From Rhizobium sp. CC-YZS058 (GTDB taxonomy: Bacteria > Pseudomonadota > Alphaproteobacteria > Rhizobiales > Rhizobiaceae): a DNA stretch of 64,000 nt. The position numbers and the translations under genes are program-made. Under the pieces are notes generated by a model. That model searched no databases, had not been told where the DNA came from, and saw only the letters and a list, made by a program, of their open reading frames with translations. The first letter of the stretch is position 1, and every line of letters starts with the position of its first letter. The DNA is taken from NCBI RefSeq assembly GCF_034720595.1, contig NZ_JAYESJ010000001.1, forward strand, positions 3,498,001 to 3,562,000, in the 5' to 3' direction. This document shows, piece after piece, positions 26,857-36,004 of this stretch.

Positions 26857-28137
26857 CTAGAAATCGTTCTTTGGGCTCGAAGTCAAGGCGGCCAACGAAT
26901 CGGGCAACCGGGGCTCCATCGCCTCCTCCGGCCGCGGCATCAGCGTGAAAAGCTCCTGCGCCAGCTTGACGCCGCGCAGGGCATAGCGCCCGATCGACAC
27001 GACCTCCCGGTCGCTTGGCGGCGGAGCAGCGGAGACGAAGGGGGAGGACATGAGGACCGGGCGATCCACGAACCGGCAGAGCGAGGCGATGCGGCTGACC
27101 TCGTTGACGGCCGGGCCGATGACCGTGAAATCCAGCCGGTCGGCGCTGCCGATATTGCCGTAGAACACATCGCCGATGTGGAGCCCCAGATAAACCAGGG
27201 TGGTGGGTCGGCCGGCAGCGGTCCGCTCGGCATTGAGAACCGCGAGCTTGGCGCGCAACAGGCGCTCGGCCCGCAGCGCCTGCCGGCAGGCTTCCTCGCG
27301 GTCCTCGGCCTTGAAGATCGCAAGAGTCCCGTCGCCGATCAGCTTCAGCACATTGCCGCCGGCCTCGTGGATGGCCGAGATGACCGCATCGGCATAATCG
27401 TTGAGAAAGGGAATGATGTCGTCCGGCGCAAGGCTTTCGGTGATGCGGGTGAAGCTCTGCAGATCGGAAAACCACAGCACGGCCGAGATCCGCTCGGCAC
27501 GTCCGCGGGAAATGCGCCCCTGCAGCACCCGCGTCGCAGCATCTTCGCCCAGGTAGACGCGAGCGATGGTGTGGGAGATCCTGTTCAGCGACCCCGCCTT
27601 GATGGCCAGCGCCAGCACCGGCACGAGGCTGCGCAGGGCCGCCAGATGCTCCTCGGCAAAGCCTTCCTCGTCGGTCGTCACCCAATTGGAATAGAAGCAG
27701 TCCATTTCGCCGATATGGCTGTCTTGGGCAAAACGGTGGATCATCGCCACATAATCCCGATGGCCGGCGGCCAGCAGCGTGTCGAGCATGAAGAAATCCA
27801 GCGGCTCGCCAAAGCCGATCCGGCGGCGAATCTCGTCGCCATTGGTCTCGCGCAGATGATGGAAGGCGGAGCGCTTCCAGTTCTCCGCCGCATTGCCTTC
27901 ATCCGACGGGCCGTAATCGAAGACGCTGTCGACCTCTTCGCGGCTGTCCCACTGGAAGGCCCGGCCCTCATAGACCGGGTGGAGCGTATCGATCAGCGCC
28001 AGCGCGCGCGAGATCGGCAGCCCTGCGGCCACGCAGCGCTCGCAGAACCCCTGGAGAATATGACCCTCGTCGGTGCCCTTCAGCCCCTGGGTGGTGAGCC
28101 AGGCGGCAATGCGGTCTATCTCGGTTCGGTCCATCAT
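26857..28137 (-). CDS. Class III adenylate/guanylate cyclase domain protein
   Basis: A 426-residue protein with a C-terminal class III nucleotide cyclase domain (about residues 210-395). It contains AVLWFSDLQSFTRITE (first metal Asp), GGNVLKLIGDGTLAIF (second metal Asp), LGLHIGDVFYGNIGS and DFTVIGPAVNEVSRI. The N-terminal half (about 190 residues) has no domain I recognise and no membrane helix. Similar architectures occur in several copies in rhizobia. Product (cAMP or cGMP) cannot be assigned with confidence. AGGAG precedes the paired ATGs at 28137 and 28134. It ends 57 bp from the start of the third capsule paralogue on the same strand. Confidence 0.88.
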   Translation of the reverse strand: MMDRTEIDRIAAWLTTQGLKGTDEGHILQGFCERCVAAGLPISRALALIDTLHPVYEGRAFQWDSREEVDSVFDYGPSDEGNAAENWKRSAFHHLRETNGDEIRRRIGFGEPLDFFMLDTLLAAGHRDYVAMIHRFAQDSHIGEMDCFYSNWVTTDEEGFAEEHLAALRSLVPVLALAIKAGSLNRISHTIARVYLGEDAATRVLQGRISRGRAERISAVLWFSDLQSFTRITESLAPDDIIPFLNDYADAVISAIHEAGGNVLKLIGDGTLAIFKAEDREEACRQALRAERLLRAKLAVLNAERTAAGRPTTLVYLGLHIGDVFYGNIGSADRLDFTVIGPAVNEVSRIASLCRFVDRPVLMSSPFVSAAPPPSDREVVSIGRYALRGVKLAQELFTLMPRPEEAMEPRLPDSLAALTSSPKNDF

Positions 28138-28255
28138 TGCGCATCTCCTGCTGCCGGCCGGATCGCAGGCAAGGACGATCGGGTCCGCCCTCGCAGCGAT
28201 TCGGAGGAGGCGGAGGGTCTAGACCCAAAAGCCGGCAGAGGGAACCGAGCGCGCC

Positions 28256-28963
28256 TCAGCGCGGCGCGTAAAGGGCGCGGGAGCGCTCCAGATGCTTGCG
28301 CATCGCCTCGTCGGCCGCCTCCGGATCACGCGCTGCCAGGCAGCTGATGATTTCTTCATGCTCGGCAAGCGTGAACTTCTCCTTGCCGGTCCAGATCAGC
28401 ATGTCGGTGTGGTATTCGCGCAGCCAGGCGAGCATGGCCTCGCTCAAGGCCACATAGATCGGATTGCCGGAAATGCGGGCGATGCGGGTGTGGAACTCCA
28501 TGTCGGCGGAAATGAAGGGTTCGGCCGCGCCAAGGGATGTCCGCTGGCGCTCCAGAATCTCGTCCAGCGCCTCGATATCCTCCGGCGTCGCCCGCAGCGC
28601 CGCCTCGCGCGCCATGCCGCGCTCGAAGAAGATGCGCGCGCTTTTCAGATGTTCGAGCGAATCGGAGGATTTGGCGAGCATGATCTTGGCGGCCACATCC
28701 ACCTGGCGAAAGATCGAGCGTGCCGTGAGTTCGAGGACCCGCGCCCGCTCGCCATGCGAAATCGCCACCAGCCCCATATTGGCCAGCGCCTGCATCGCCT
28801 CGCGAATGGCGGGTCGGCCGACATGGAAGCGCTCCATCAACTCCCGCTCCGACGGCATTTCGTCGCCGGGGAGAAGCTCGCCTTCGGTGATCATGTCCTT
28901 CAGCCGCGCGAAGACCTCGTCGGAGAGCTTTCGGCGGACGATCGGTTCGTCGATTTTCGTCAT
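28256..28963 (-). CDS. GntR/FCD family regulator, probable apiose-cluster repressor
   Basis: A 235-residue FadR-subfamily regulator. The N-terminal winged helix has LSDEVFARLKDMITEGELLP, GDEMPSERELMERFHVGRPA and REAMQALANMGLV. The FCD ligand domain carries the metal/acid-binding histidines in DMEFHTRIA, LAEHEEIISCL and the C-terminal EAMRKHLERSRAL. ATG 28963 (MTKIDEP) is the start; an extension to 29047 is not family-like. It is divergent from the RuBisCO-like gene, and the intergenic region holds a 17-nt element repeated before the apnO unit. I infer that it represses both units and responds to an apionate-type acid. Confidence 0.87.
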   Translation of the reverse strand: MTKIDEPIVRRKLSDEVFARLKDMITEGELLPGDEMPSERELMERFHVGRPAIREAMQALANMGLVAISHGERARVLELTARSIFRQVDVAAKIMLAKSSDSLEHLKSARIFFERGMAREAALRATPEDIEALDEILERQRTSLGAAEPFISADMEFHTRIARISGNPIYVALSEAMLAWLREYHTDMLIWTGKEKFTLAEHEEIISCLAARDPEAADEAMRKHLERSRALYAPR

Positions 28964-29066
28964 GGGTCTCACGGTCGTGTCAGGCCCTCCTTGTGGCACG
29001 AGCGGCACATGGCTGCAAAGTGGCAGTTCTGCGGAAGCCAGAGCCATGGGCTTGCACCAATGCTAT

Positions 29067-29083
29067 ACTCATTATACCAGTTG
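29067..29083. promoter_or_regulatory. Shared 17-nt operator candidate, copy 1
   Basis: ACTCATTATACCAGTTG lies 26 bp before the RuBisCO-like gene start, in the gap between it and the divergent GntR/FCD regulator. The identical 17 bases occur at 31826-31842 in front of apnO. Read on the other strand it contains TGGTATAATGA, which fits the TGGT-N3-AnnA half-site geometry of FadR-type operators. Overlap with a TATACT at 29064-29069 suggests it blocks a promoter. Confidence 0.7.
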
Positions 29084-29108
29084 CTCAACCGAGCCTGAGG
29101 AGAGAAGC

Positions 29109-30362
29109 ATGATCACCGTCACCTACCGGATCGAAACGCCCGGCAGCGTCGAGGCGATGGCGGAGAAAATCGCAAGCGATCAATCGACCGGGACCTTCGT
29201 GCCGGTTCCGGGCGAGACGGAAGAGCTGAAAGCCCGCGTCGCTGCCCGTGTGCTGGCCGTCCGCCCCCTCGATGACGCGAAACGCCCGAGCTGGCCGGAG
29301 GCCGCAGAGGAAACAGGACCGATCCGCCGCGCCGACGTCGATATCGCTTTTCCGCTCGAGGCGATCGGTACCGATCTTTCGGCGCTGATGACGATCGCCG
29401 TCGGCGGCATCTTTTCCATTCGTGGCATGACGGGCCTGAGGGTCGTCGACCTGAAGCTGCCGCCCGAATACGGCGCGGCGCACCCCGGCCCGCAGTTCGG
29501 CATTGCCGGCAGCAAGGCCCTGACCGGCGTCTCCGGGAGGCCGATCATCGGCACCATCGTCAAGCCGGCGCTCGGGCTCCGCCCGGCGGAGACGGCGGCG
29601 CTCGTCGGCGAGCTGATCGAATCCGGCGTCGACTTCATCAAGGACGATGAGAAGCTGATGAGCCCGGCCTATTCGCCGCTCAAGGAGCGTGTGGCGGCCA
29701 TCATGCCGCTGATCCTCGACCACGAGCAGAAGACCGGCAAGAAGGTCATGTATGCCTTCGGCATTTCTCACACGGACCCCGACGAGATGATGCGCAATCA
29801 TGATCTGGTCCTGGAGGCGGGCGGAAACTGCGCGGTCATCAACATCAATTCGATCGGGATGGGCGGCATGGCGTTTCTGCGCAAGCGCTCCGGTCTTGTC
29901 CTGCACGCTCATCGCAATGGCTGGGACGTGCTGACCCGTCATCCGGGCGTGGGATTCGATTTCAAGGTCTGGCAGCAATTCTGGCGCCTTCTTGGCGTGG
30001 ACCAGTTCCAGATCAACGGGATCGGCGTGAAATATTGGGAACCGGACGAAAGCTTCGTCGACTCCTTCAAGGCCGTGTCCACACCGCTCTTCTCGCCCGC
30101 CGATTGCCCGCTGCCGGTGGCAGGGTCCGGCCAATGGGGCGGGCAGGCGCCTGAGACCTACCGGCGGACCGGGCGGACGCTGGATCTCCTTTATCTCTGC
30201 GGTGGCGGCATTGTCAGCCACCCACAGGGGCCGGCCGCGGGTGTGCGCGCCGTTACGCAGGCCTGGGAAGCGGCGGTGAAGGATATCCCGCTCGAAACCT
30301 ATGCGGTCGATCATCCGGAACTTGCCGCCTCGCTGAAGAAATTCGGAGGGAAGGATGCCTGA
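29109..30362 (+). CDS. RuBisCO-like protein acting on 3-oxo-isoapionate 4-phosphate (OiaT/OiaX type)
   Basis: A 417-residue RuBisCO large-subunit homologue. The metal site is intact: Lys178 (carbamate), Asp180 and Glu181 in SGVDFIKDDEK. The catalytic Lys of the KPxxGL motif is kept (Lys152, IVKPALGL) but the second Lys is Ala. The loop-6 Lys is missing; the region reads VAGSGQWGGQAPETY. It therefore cannot be a carboxylase. In apiose clusters such RLPs are either a transcarboxylase/hydrolase (OiaT, giving 3-phosphoglycerate and glycolate) or a decarboxylase (OiaX). No tetrose-phosphate isomerase genes are nearby, which favours OiaT. It overlaps the kinase gene by 8 bp. Confidence 0.86.
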   Translation: MITVTYRIETPGSVEAMAEKIASDQSTGTFVPVPGETEELKARVAARVLAVRPLDDAKRPSWPEAAEETGPIRRADVDIAFPLEAIGTDLSALMTIAVGGIFSIRGMTGLRVVDLKLPPEYGAAHPGPQFGIAGSKALTGVSGRPIIGTIVKPALGLRPAETAALVGELIESGVDFIKDDEKLMSPAYSPLKERVAAIMPLILDHEQKTGKKVMYAFGISHTDPDEMMRNHDLVLEAGGNCAVININSIGMGGMAFLRKRSGLVLHAHRNGWDVLTRHPGVGFDFKVWQQFWRLLGVDQFQINGIGVKYWEPDESFVDSFKAVSTPLFSPADCPLPVAGSGQWGGQAPETYRRTGRTLDLLYLCGGGIVSHPQGPAAGVRAVTQAWEAAVKDIPLETYAVDHPELAASLKKFGGKDA

Positions 30363-31725
30363 GCCCATGATCCCGCGGATGCCCCTGCCGATGACCCCGC
30401 TGCTGCTCAGCTATTACGGCGACGATTTTACCGGATCGACGGATGTCATGGAGTCGCTCTCCGTCCATGGCGTCGACACCGTGCTGTTTCTGCGCATTCC
30501 CGACGACGCGCTGCTTGCGCGCTTTTCCCATTGCCGCGCCATCGGCCTTGCCGGCACCAGCCGCAGCGAAACGACAGGCTGGATGGATGAGATGCTTCCC
30601 GAGATCTTCTCTTTCCTGAGAAGCCTGAAGGCGGCCGTCTGTCACTACAAGGTCTGCTCCACCTTCGATTCGAGCCCCGAGACCGGCAATATCGGCCGGG
30701 CGGTCGAGATCGGCGCCCGCCTCTTCGACCAGCCGGTCGTGCCGCTGCTGGTCGGCGCGCCGCAGCTCAAGCGCTACACCGCCTTTGGAACTCTGTTCGC
30801 CGCCTATCAGGGCGAGACCTACCGGATCGACCGGCATCCCGTCATGAGCCGGCATCCGGTCACGCCGATGCGGGAGGCGGATCTTCGGCTGCATCTGGCG
30901 GCGCAGACGGCGCTGCCTGTTCGCCTCGCCGATCTTGCAACACTTGCCGCCGGCGATGCCGACAGCCGCATCGATGCCCTGATCGAGCGCTTCGAGGGCA
31001 TGCTGCTTCTCGATGTCGACAGCCTGGACAGCCAGAGGGCGGCAGGGGCCCAGCTTGCCCGCCTCAACCATCGGGGTCTGCGCTTCATGGCTGGCTCCTC
31101 CGGCGTCGAATATGCGCTCCTCTCGCGCTGGCAGGCGGAAGGCATCACGCCGGGCCCCCGCGCCTTCGACGAGCCGGGCGCCGTGGAGCGGATCGCGGTC
31201 GTCTCCGGCAGCGTCTCTCCCACCACCGAACGGCAGATCCGCCAGGCAGAGGCGGACGGCTTCGACACGGTGCCGGTCGATCCGCTCGCCTTGCTTGGTG
31301 AAGGCAGCGAGGCCGCCCGCCAGGCGGCTGTTACCGCCGGCATGGCCGCCCTCGACCAGGGCCGCAGCGTCGTTCTTCACACGGCGCTCGGTCCGGCTGC
31401 GGATCAGGGCGAAGCGATCGACCGTGTGGCCGGCAGCCGCCACAGGATCGGCCAGACGCTTGGCTCCATCCTTCTCGCCCTTGTGGAACAGGCAGGACTG
31501 ACCCGCGCCGTCATTGCCGGCGGCGACACGTCGAGCCACGCGCTGACCGCACTCAAGGTCGATGCGCTGACGACGCTTCTGCCCTTACCGCAAACGCCGG
31601 GTTCGCCGCTCTGCACCGCGCATGGCGCGCACGCTCCGACGAACGGGCTGCAAGTTTCCCTGAAAGGCGGCCAGGTGGGAACGGACAGCTACTTCGCGCA
31701 GATCCGGGACGGACGGCGCGCCTGA
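30355..31725 (+). CDS. oiaK: DUF1537 four-carbon acid sugar kinase family, 3-oxo-isoapionate kinase
   Basis: A 456-residue kinase with the two-domain DUF1537 layout. The N-domain has LLLSYYGDDFTGSTDVMESL (substrate loop) and HYKVCSTFDSSPETGNIG. The C-domain has IAVVSGSVSPTTERQI, TRAVIAGGDTSSHAL (nucleotide loop) and the end LQVSLKGGQVGTDSYF. Members phosphorylate sugar acids; next to an RLP and apnO the substrate is most likely 3-oxo-isoapionate, giving the 4-phosphate used by the RLP. ATG 30355 overlaps the RLP stop by 8 bp, so the two are translationally coupled. Specificity is inferred from context. Confidence 0.85.
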   Translation: MPEPMIPRMPLPMTPLLLSYYGDDFTGSTDVMESLSVHGVDTVLFLRIPDDALLARFSHCRAIGLAGTSRSETTGWMDEMLPEIFSFLRSLKAAVCHYKVCSTFDSSPETGNIGRAVEIGARLFDQPVVPLLVGAPQLKRYTAFGTLFAAYQGETYRIDRHPVMSRHPVTPMREADLRLHLAAQTALPVRLADLATLAAGDADSRIDALIERFEGMLLLDVDSLDSQRAAGAQLARLNHRGLRFMAGSSGVEYALLSRWQAEGITPGPRAFDEPGAVERIAVVSGSVSPTTERQIRQAEADGFDTVPVDPLALLGEGSEAARQAAVTAGMAALDQGRSVVLHTALGPAADQGEAIDRVAGSRHRIGQTLGSILLALVEQAGLTRAVIAGGDTSSHALTALKVDALTTLLPLPQTPGSPLCTAHGAHAPTNGLQVSLKGGQVGTDSYFAQIRDGRRA

Positions 31726-31757
31726 TCTCTGGAGTGCGGGGACGAAGGCGCATCAAG

Positions 31758-31849
31758 AAGGTAACTGACTGCTTACCTTAGGAGCATCCATGGCAACCCC
31801 GATTTTCCGACTCGTAATCTCATTGACTCATTATACCAGTTGGCTATAG
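31758..31849 (+). other. Possible gene remnant: palindrome, ribosome site and 19-codon ORF
   Basis: A 7-bp inverted repeat (AAGGTAA-N8-TTACCTT, 31758-31779) is followed at once by AGGAG (31780-31784) and an ATG at 31790. The frame runs 19 codons (MATPIFRLVISLTHYTSWL) to a TAG at 31847-31849. Operator, ribosome site and start are spaced as for a real repressor-controlled gene, but the frame then runs through the apnO operator and promoter. It may be the stub of a gene lost when the apiose units were joined, or a leader peptide. Confidence 0.35.
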
Positions 31850-31850
31850 T
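31823..31850 (+). promoter_or_regulatory. Promoter and operator of the apnO-transporter unit
   Basis: TTGACT (31823-31828) and TATAGT (31845-31850) are separated by 16 bp, a good match to a sigma-70-type promoter. The 17-nt element identical to that at 29067-29083 occupies 31826-31842, covering the end of the -35 box and most of the spacer. Binding there would block RNA polymerase. apnO begins 30 bp downstream, after a CAGGTGAGG ribosome region. Confidence 0.7.
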
Positions 31851-31879
31851 GCCGCCACAGGAACAGCAGGTGAGGATTT

Positions 31880-32707
31880 ATGACTGCGATCGCAATCTTC
31901 GGCGCCGGGGGCAAAATGGGCACCCGACTGGCGCGCAATCTGAAAGGCTCGCGCTTCGACGTGCGCCATGTCGAGGTCAGCGACGCCGGACAGGCCAAGC
32001 TGAAGGCCGAGCTCGGGCTCGACTGCGTGCCGGTCGATCAGGCGCTGTCCGGCGCGCAAGTGGTGGTTCTGGCCGTGCCGGATACGGCGATCGGCAAGGT
32101 GGCCTCCGGCATCGTCTCCAAGCTTGCGCCGGGCACCATCGTGGTGATCCTCGATGCGGCTGCGCCTTTTGCCGGCCATCTGCCGGAGCGCGCCGACATC
32201 ACCTATTTCGTCACCCATCCCTGCCATCCGCCGATCTTCAACGACGAGACGGACATGGCCGCGAAGAAGGACCATTTCGGGGGAATTGCCGCCAAGCAGC
32301 ACATCGTCTCGGCGCTGATGCAGGGTCCGGAAGAGCATTACGCGATCGGCGAAGGGGTGGCGAAGACCATTTGGGCCCCGGTCATGCGCTCGCACCGGGT
32401 CACGGTCGAGCAGATGGCGATCCTCGAGCCCGGTCTTTCCGAAACCGTCTGCGCCTCGCTGCTCGTCGTCATGAACCAGGCGCTGGAGGAATGCGTGAAG
32501 CGCGGCGTGCCGGAGCAGGCCGCGCGCGACTTCCTGCTCGGCCATATGAACGTGCTCGGCGCCGTGATCTTCAAGGAAGTCGATGGCGTCTTCTCCGATG
32601 CCTGCAACAAGGCCATCGAATTCGGCATCCCGGCACTGATGCGCGACGACTGGAAGCGGGTCTTCGAGCCGGAGGAAATCGCCGAAAGCATTCGGCGCAT
32701 CACCTGA
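31880..32707 (+). CDS. apnO: D-apionate oxidoisomerase
   Basis: A 275-residue NAD(P)-dependent protein with an N-terminal Rossmann fold (AIFGAGGKMGTRLARNL) and a phosphogluconate-dehydrogenase-like helical C-domain. The conserved mid-region VTHPCHPPIFNDETDMAAKK carries a likely metal-binding HPCHP motif. Enzymes of this family beside a RuBisCO-like protein and a DUF1537 kinase are D-apionate oxidoisomerases, which oxidise D-apionate and migrate its hydroxymethyl group to give 3-oxo-isoapionate. It is the first gene of the second apiose transcription unit, followed after 66 bp by the importer genes. Confidence 0.87.
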   Translation: MTAIAIFGAGGKMGTRLARNLKGSRFDVRHVEVSDAGQAKLKAELGLDCVPVDQALSGAQVVVLAVPDTAIGKVASGIVSKLAPGTIVVILDAAAPFAGHLPERADITYFVTHPCHPPIFNDETDMAAKKDHFGGIAAKQHIVSALMQGPEEHYAIGEGVAKTIWAPVMRSHRVTVEQMAILEPGLSETVCASLLVVMNQALEECVKRGVPEQAARDFLLGHMNVLGAVIFKEVDGVFSDACNKAIEFGIPALMRDDWKRVFEPEEIAESIRRIT

Positions 32708-33715
<1,008 letters not shown>

Positions 33716-33733
33716 TCCTTTCAATGGACCAAG

Positions 33734-33758
33734 CGGACGGGGCGTGACGCTCCGTCCG
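33734..33758 (+). terminator. Hairpin after the binding-protein gene
   Basis: CGGACGGGGCG and CGCTCCGTCCG form an 11-bp stem with one G-T wobble and a TGA loop, then a TCTTT run. It lies 18 bp after the binding-protein stop. It probably causes partial termination and protects the upstream message, giving excess binding protein over the membrane components. Confidence 0.6.
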
Positions 33759-33786
33759 TCTTTCCCTGTTTTCCGGAGTTGACGGA

Positions 33787-34428
33787 ATGCCGCGTTTTCC
33801 CGCCGCATCGCTGCTGCTTGCGCTTGGCCTCGCGCTGACCGGCTGCAAGATCATCAAGACACCGACGGCGGAAGAGGCTGCGGAAGAGAAGAGCGGCGGC
33901 TTCAACCCCACTCGCCAGGCTTCCGAGCTCTGGGGTCCGAAAGTTGTTCCTTACCTCACCAATCGCGCTGGCCCCTTTGCGGATGTGGCAAGCCTTGTCG
34001 GCAGCAATCTCGATGCCGCCGCGGCGAAATATGGTCACAAGGAAAAGGAGGGCAACGCCCCTTGGACCTTCGCCGCCAAGGTCTCCGGAACCGTGGTGAA
34101 GGCCGAGACGAAATCCCGCGCCGCCTATCTCGACACCGATGTCGATGGCGACGGCAAGGCGGATGTGCGCGTCCAGATCGGCCCGGTCATCAAGGGAACC
34201 GCCATTCGCGACAGCCTCGACTTCGTCAATTTCAACCAGTTCAAGAACCAGATCCAGTGGGCCGAATTCGGCAAGGCCTTCAATGCGCATGCCAATGAAA
34301 CCCTGCTGCAGGCGTTGCCGCGCGAGGGGCTGGAAGGCAAGAGGATCGACGCCATCGGCGCCTACCCGCTGCCCGCCTCCGGCCAGCTGCCGCTTCTAAC
34401 TCCCGTCACGATCACGATCGGCGGCTGA
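33787..34428 (+). CDS. DUF2291 family lipoprotein of a sugar ABC importer operon
   Basis: A 213-residue predicted lipoprotein. The signal peptide ends with a good lipobox, LTGC, at about residues 17-20. The body matches DUF2291 proteins, which occur between binding-protein and ATPase genes of ribose-class importers; key segments are YLTNRAGPFADVASLVGSNL, GTVVKAETKSRAAYLDTDVD and IRDSLDFVNFNQFKNQIQWA. Residues around 117-125 (DTDVDGDGKAD) resemble a calcium-binding EF-hand loop. It ends 1 bp before the ATPase start. The family's function is unknown; a periplasmic accessory role in transport is inferred. Confidence 0.85.
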   Translation: MPRFPAASLLLALGLALTGCKIIKTPTAEEAAEEKSGGFNPTRQASELWGPKVVPYLTNRAGPFADVASLVGSNLDAAAAKYGHKEKEGNAPWTFAAKVSGTVVKAETKSRAAYLDTDVDGDGKADVRVQIGPVIKGTAIRDSLDFVNFNQFKNQIQWAEFGKAFNAHANETLLQALPREGLEGKRIDAIGAYPLPASGQLPLLTPVTITIGG

Positions 34429-34429
34429 G

Positions 34430-36004
34430 ATGGCAAGCGTGGCACCGACAGCGCCCGGCGCTCAAGACGACATCATCCTTCGCCTCGAGGACGTGACCAA
34501 GGTCTATTCCGGCATTGTCGCGGTCAAGCATGCCAATCTGGCGCTGCGACGCGGCGCGGTGAATGTGCTGGTCGGCGAGAACGGGGCTGGCAAATCGACG
34601 CTGATGCGGATGATCGCCGGCGTGGAACGCCCCTCGCTCGGCCGCATCCTGCTGGAAGGCGAGGAGGTGGAGTTCCACTCGCCGGCGGATGCGCAGAAAC
34701 ACGGCATCGGGATGGTGTTTCAGGAGCTGAACCTGTTCGGCAATCTCTCCGTCGCCGAAAACATCTTCGCCACCCGCGAGATCACCCGGGGTCTGGCCGG
34801 CATCGACCACAAGGCGCAGATCGAAAAGGCCAACCAGTTCCTGAACCGGCTCGATGCGGGAATTCATGCCGAGACCATGGTGGAAGACCTGCCGATCGGC
34901 CAGCAGCAGCTGGTGGAGATCGCCAAGGCCATCTCGCTCGATACCCGGATTCTGATCCTCGATGAGCCGACCTCCGCTCTTTCCGCCGCCGAGGTCGACA
35001 TTCTCTTCAAGGTCATCGGCGAGCTGAAGGCGCAAGGTGTGGCGATCGTCTACATCTCGCACCGCCTCGAAGAGCTGATGCGCATCGGCGACTACATCAC
35101 CGTGCTGCGCGACGGGCAAATCACCGGCCAGGCGCTGGTAAAGGACATCGATACGCGCTGGATCGTGCGCTCGATGATCGGCTCGGACGCCAAGGATTTC
35201 GCAAAGTCGCTCGATCACACGGTCGGCGGCGAGGCCTTCCGCGCCGAAGACATCTCGCTTGCGCGGCGCACCGGCGGCCTTGCCGTCGATCATCTGTCGA
35301 TCTCGGTTCGTGCCGGCGAGGTACTCGGCATCTATGGCCTGATGGGGGCCGGCCGCAGCGAGTTTTTCGAATGCGTCATGGGCCAGCACGCCCATTCCAC
35401 CGGCCGCATCTTCATCGAGGGCCAGGAGGTGATCGAGCGCGATACGCCGTCGCGGATCAAGCGCGGCCTGGCGCTGATCCCGGAGGATCGCCAGCGCGAG
35501 GGTCTCGTCCAGGTGCTCTCGATCGCGGCCAACCTGACGCTGGCAAGCCTCGACCGCTTTGTTCGCTTCGGCTTTCACATTAAAGGCGAGCGCGAGAAGG
35601 CGGCGATCAGCCATGCGATCCGCGATCTCGCCATCAAGGCGCCCAACCCGGATTTCGACGTGACCTCCATGTCCGGCGGAAACCAGCAGAAGGTCGTGAT
35701 CGGCAAGGCGTTGATGACCAGCCCGAAGGTTCTGCTGATGGACGAGCCGAGCCGCGGCATTGATGTCGGCGCCAAGGCCGACGTGTTCCGCACCATGCGG
35801 CGCCTTGCGGGCGAAGGTCTCGCCATCCTTTTTTCCACCTCCGATCTCGAGGAGGTCATGGCGCTCTCCGACCGCATCGCCGTCATGAGCAACGGCCGCA
35901 TCACCACCATTCTGGACCGGGCGGAGGCGAGCGAAGACGCGATCGTCAAGGCCGCCTCGGTCGGCCACAAATCCACACAATCGAGCGAGGGCAGGACGCC
36001 ATGA
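34430..36004 (+). CDS. Sugar ABC importer ATPase with two nucleotide-binding domains (RbsA-like)
   Basis: A 524-residue fused ATPase with two nucleotide-binding domains. The first is complete: Walker A GENGAGKST, signature LPIGQQQLVEIAKAI and Walker B ILILDEPTSAL. The second has the degenerate Walker A GLMGAGRSE typical of RbsA/XylG types, with signature SMSGGNQQKVVIGKAL and Walker B VLLMDEPSRGIDVG. It energises sugar uptake through the permease, whose ATG overlaps its stop by 4 bp. One ATPase and one permease gene with a binding protein is the standard ribose-class set. Confidence 0.94.
   Translation: MASVAPTAPGAQDDIILRLEDVTKVYSGIVAVKHANLALRRGAVNVLVGENGAGKSTLMRMIAGVERPSLGRILLEGEEVEFHSPADAQKHGIGMVFQELNLFGNLSVAENIFATREITRGLAGIDHKAQIEKANQFLNRLDAGIHAETMVEDLPIGQQQLVEIAKAISLDTRILILDEPTSALSAAEVDILFKVIGELKAQGVAIVYISHRLEELMRIGDYITVLRDGQITGQALVKDIDTRWIVRSMIGSDAKDFAKSLDHTVGGEAFRAEDISLARRTGGLAVDHLSISVRAGEVLGIYGLMGAGRSEFFECVMGQHAHSTGRIFIEGQEVIERDTPSRIKRGLALIPEDRQREGLVQVLSIAANLTLASLDRFVRFGFHIKGEREKAAISHAIRDLAIKAPNPDFDVTSMSGGNQQKVVIGKALMTSPKVLLMDEPSRGIDVGAKADVFRTMRRLAGEGLAILFSTSDLEEVMALSDRIAVMSNGRITTILDRAEASEDAIVKAASVGHKSTQSSEGRTP

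Noticed and set aside
26095..28347. A 750-codon plus-strand frame across the pyruvyl transferase and cyclase genes
   Set aside because: It is antisense to two well-supported genes, and its product has no motif.
29109..30362. RuBisCO large subunit for carbon fixation
   Set aside because: Loop-6 Lys and one KPK lysine are missing, no small subunit or phosphoribulokinase is present, and the context is apiose catabolism.
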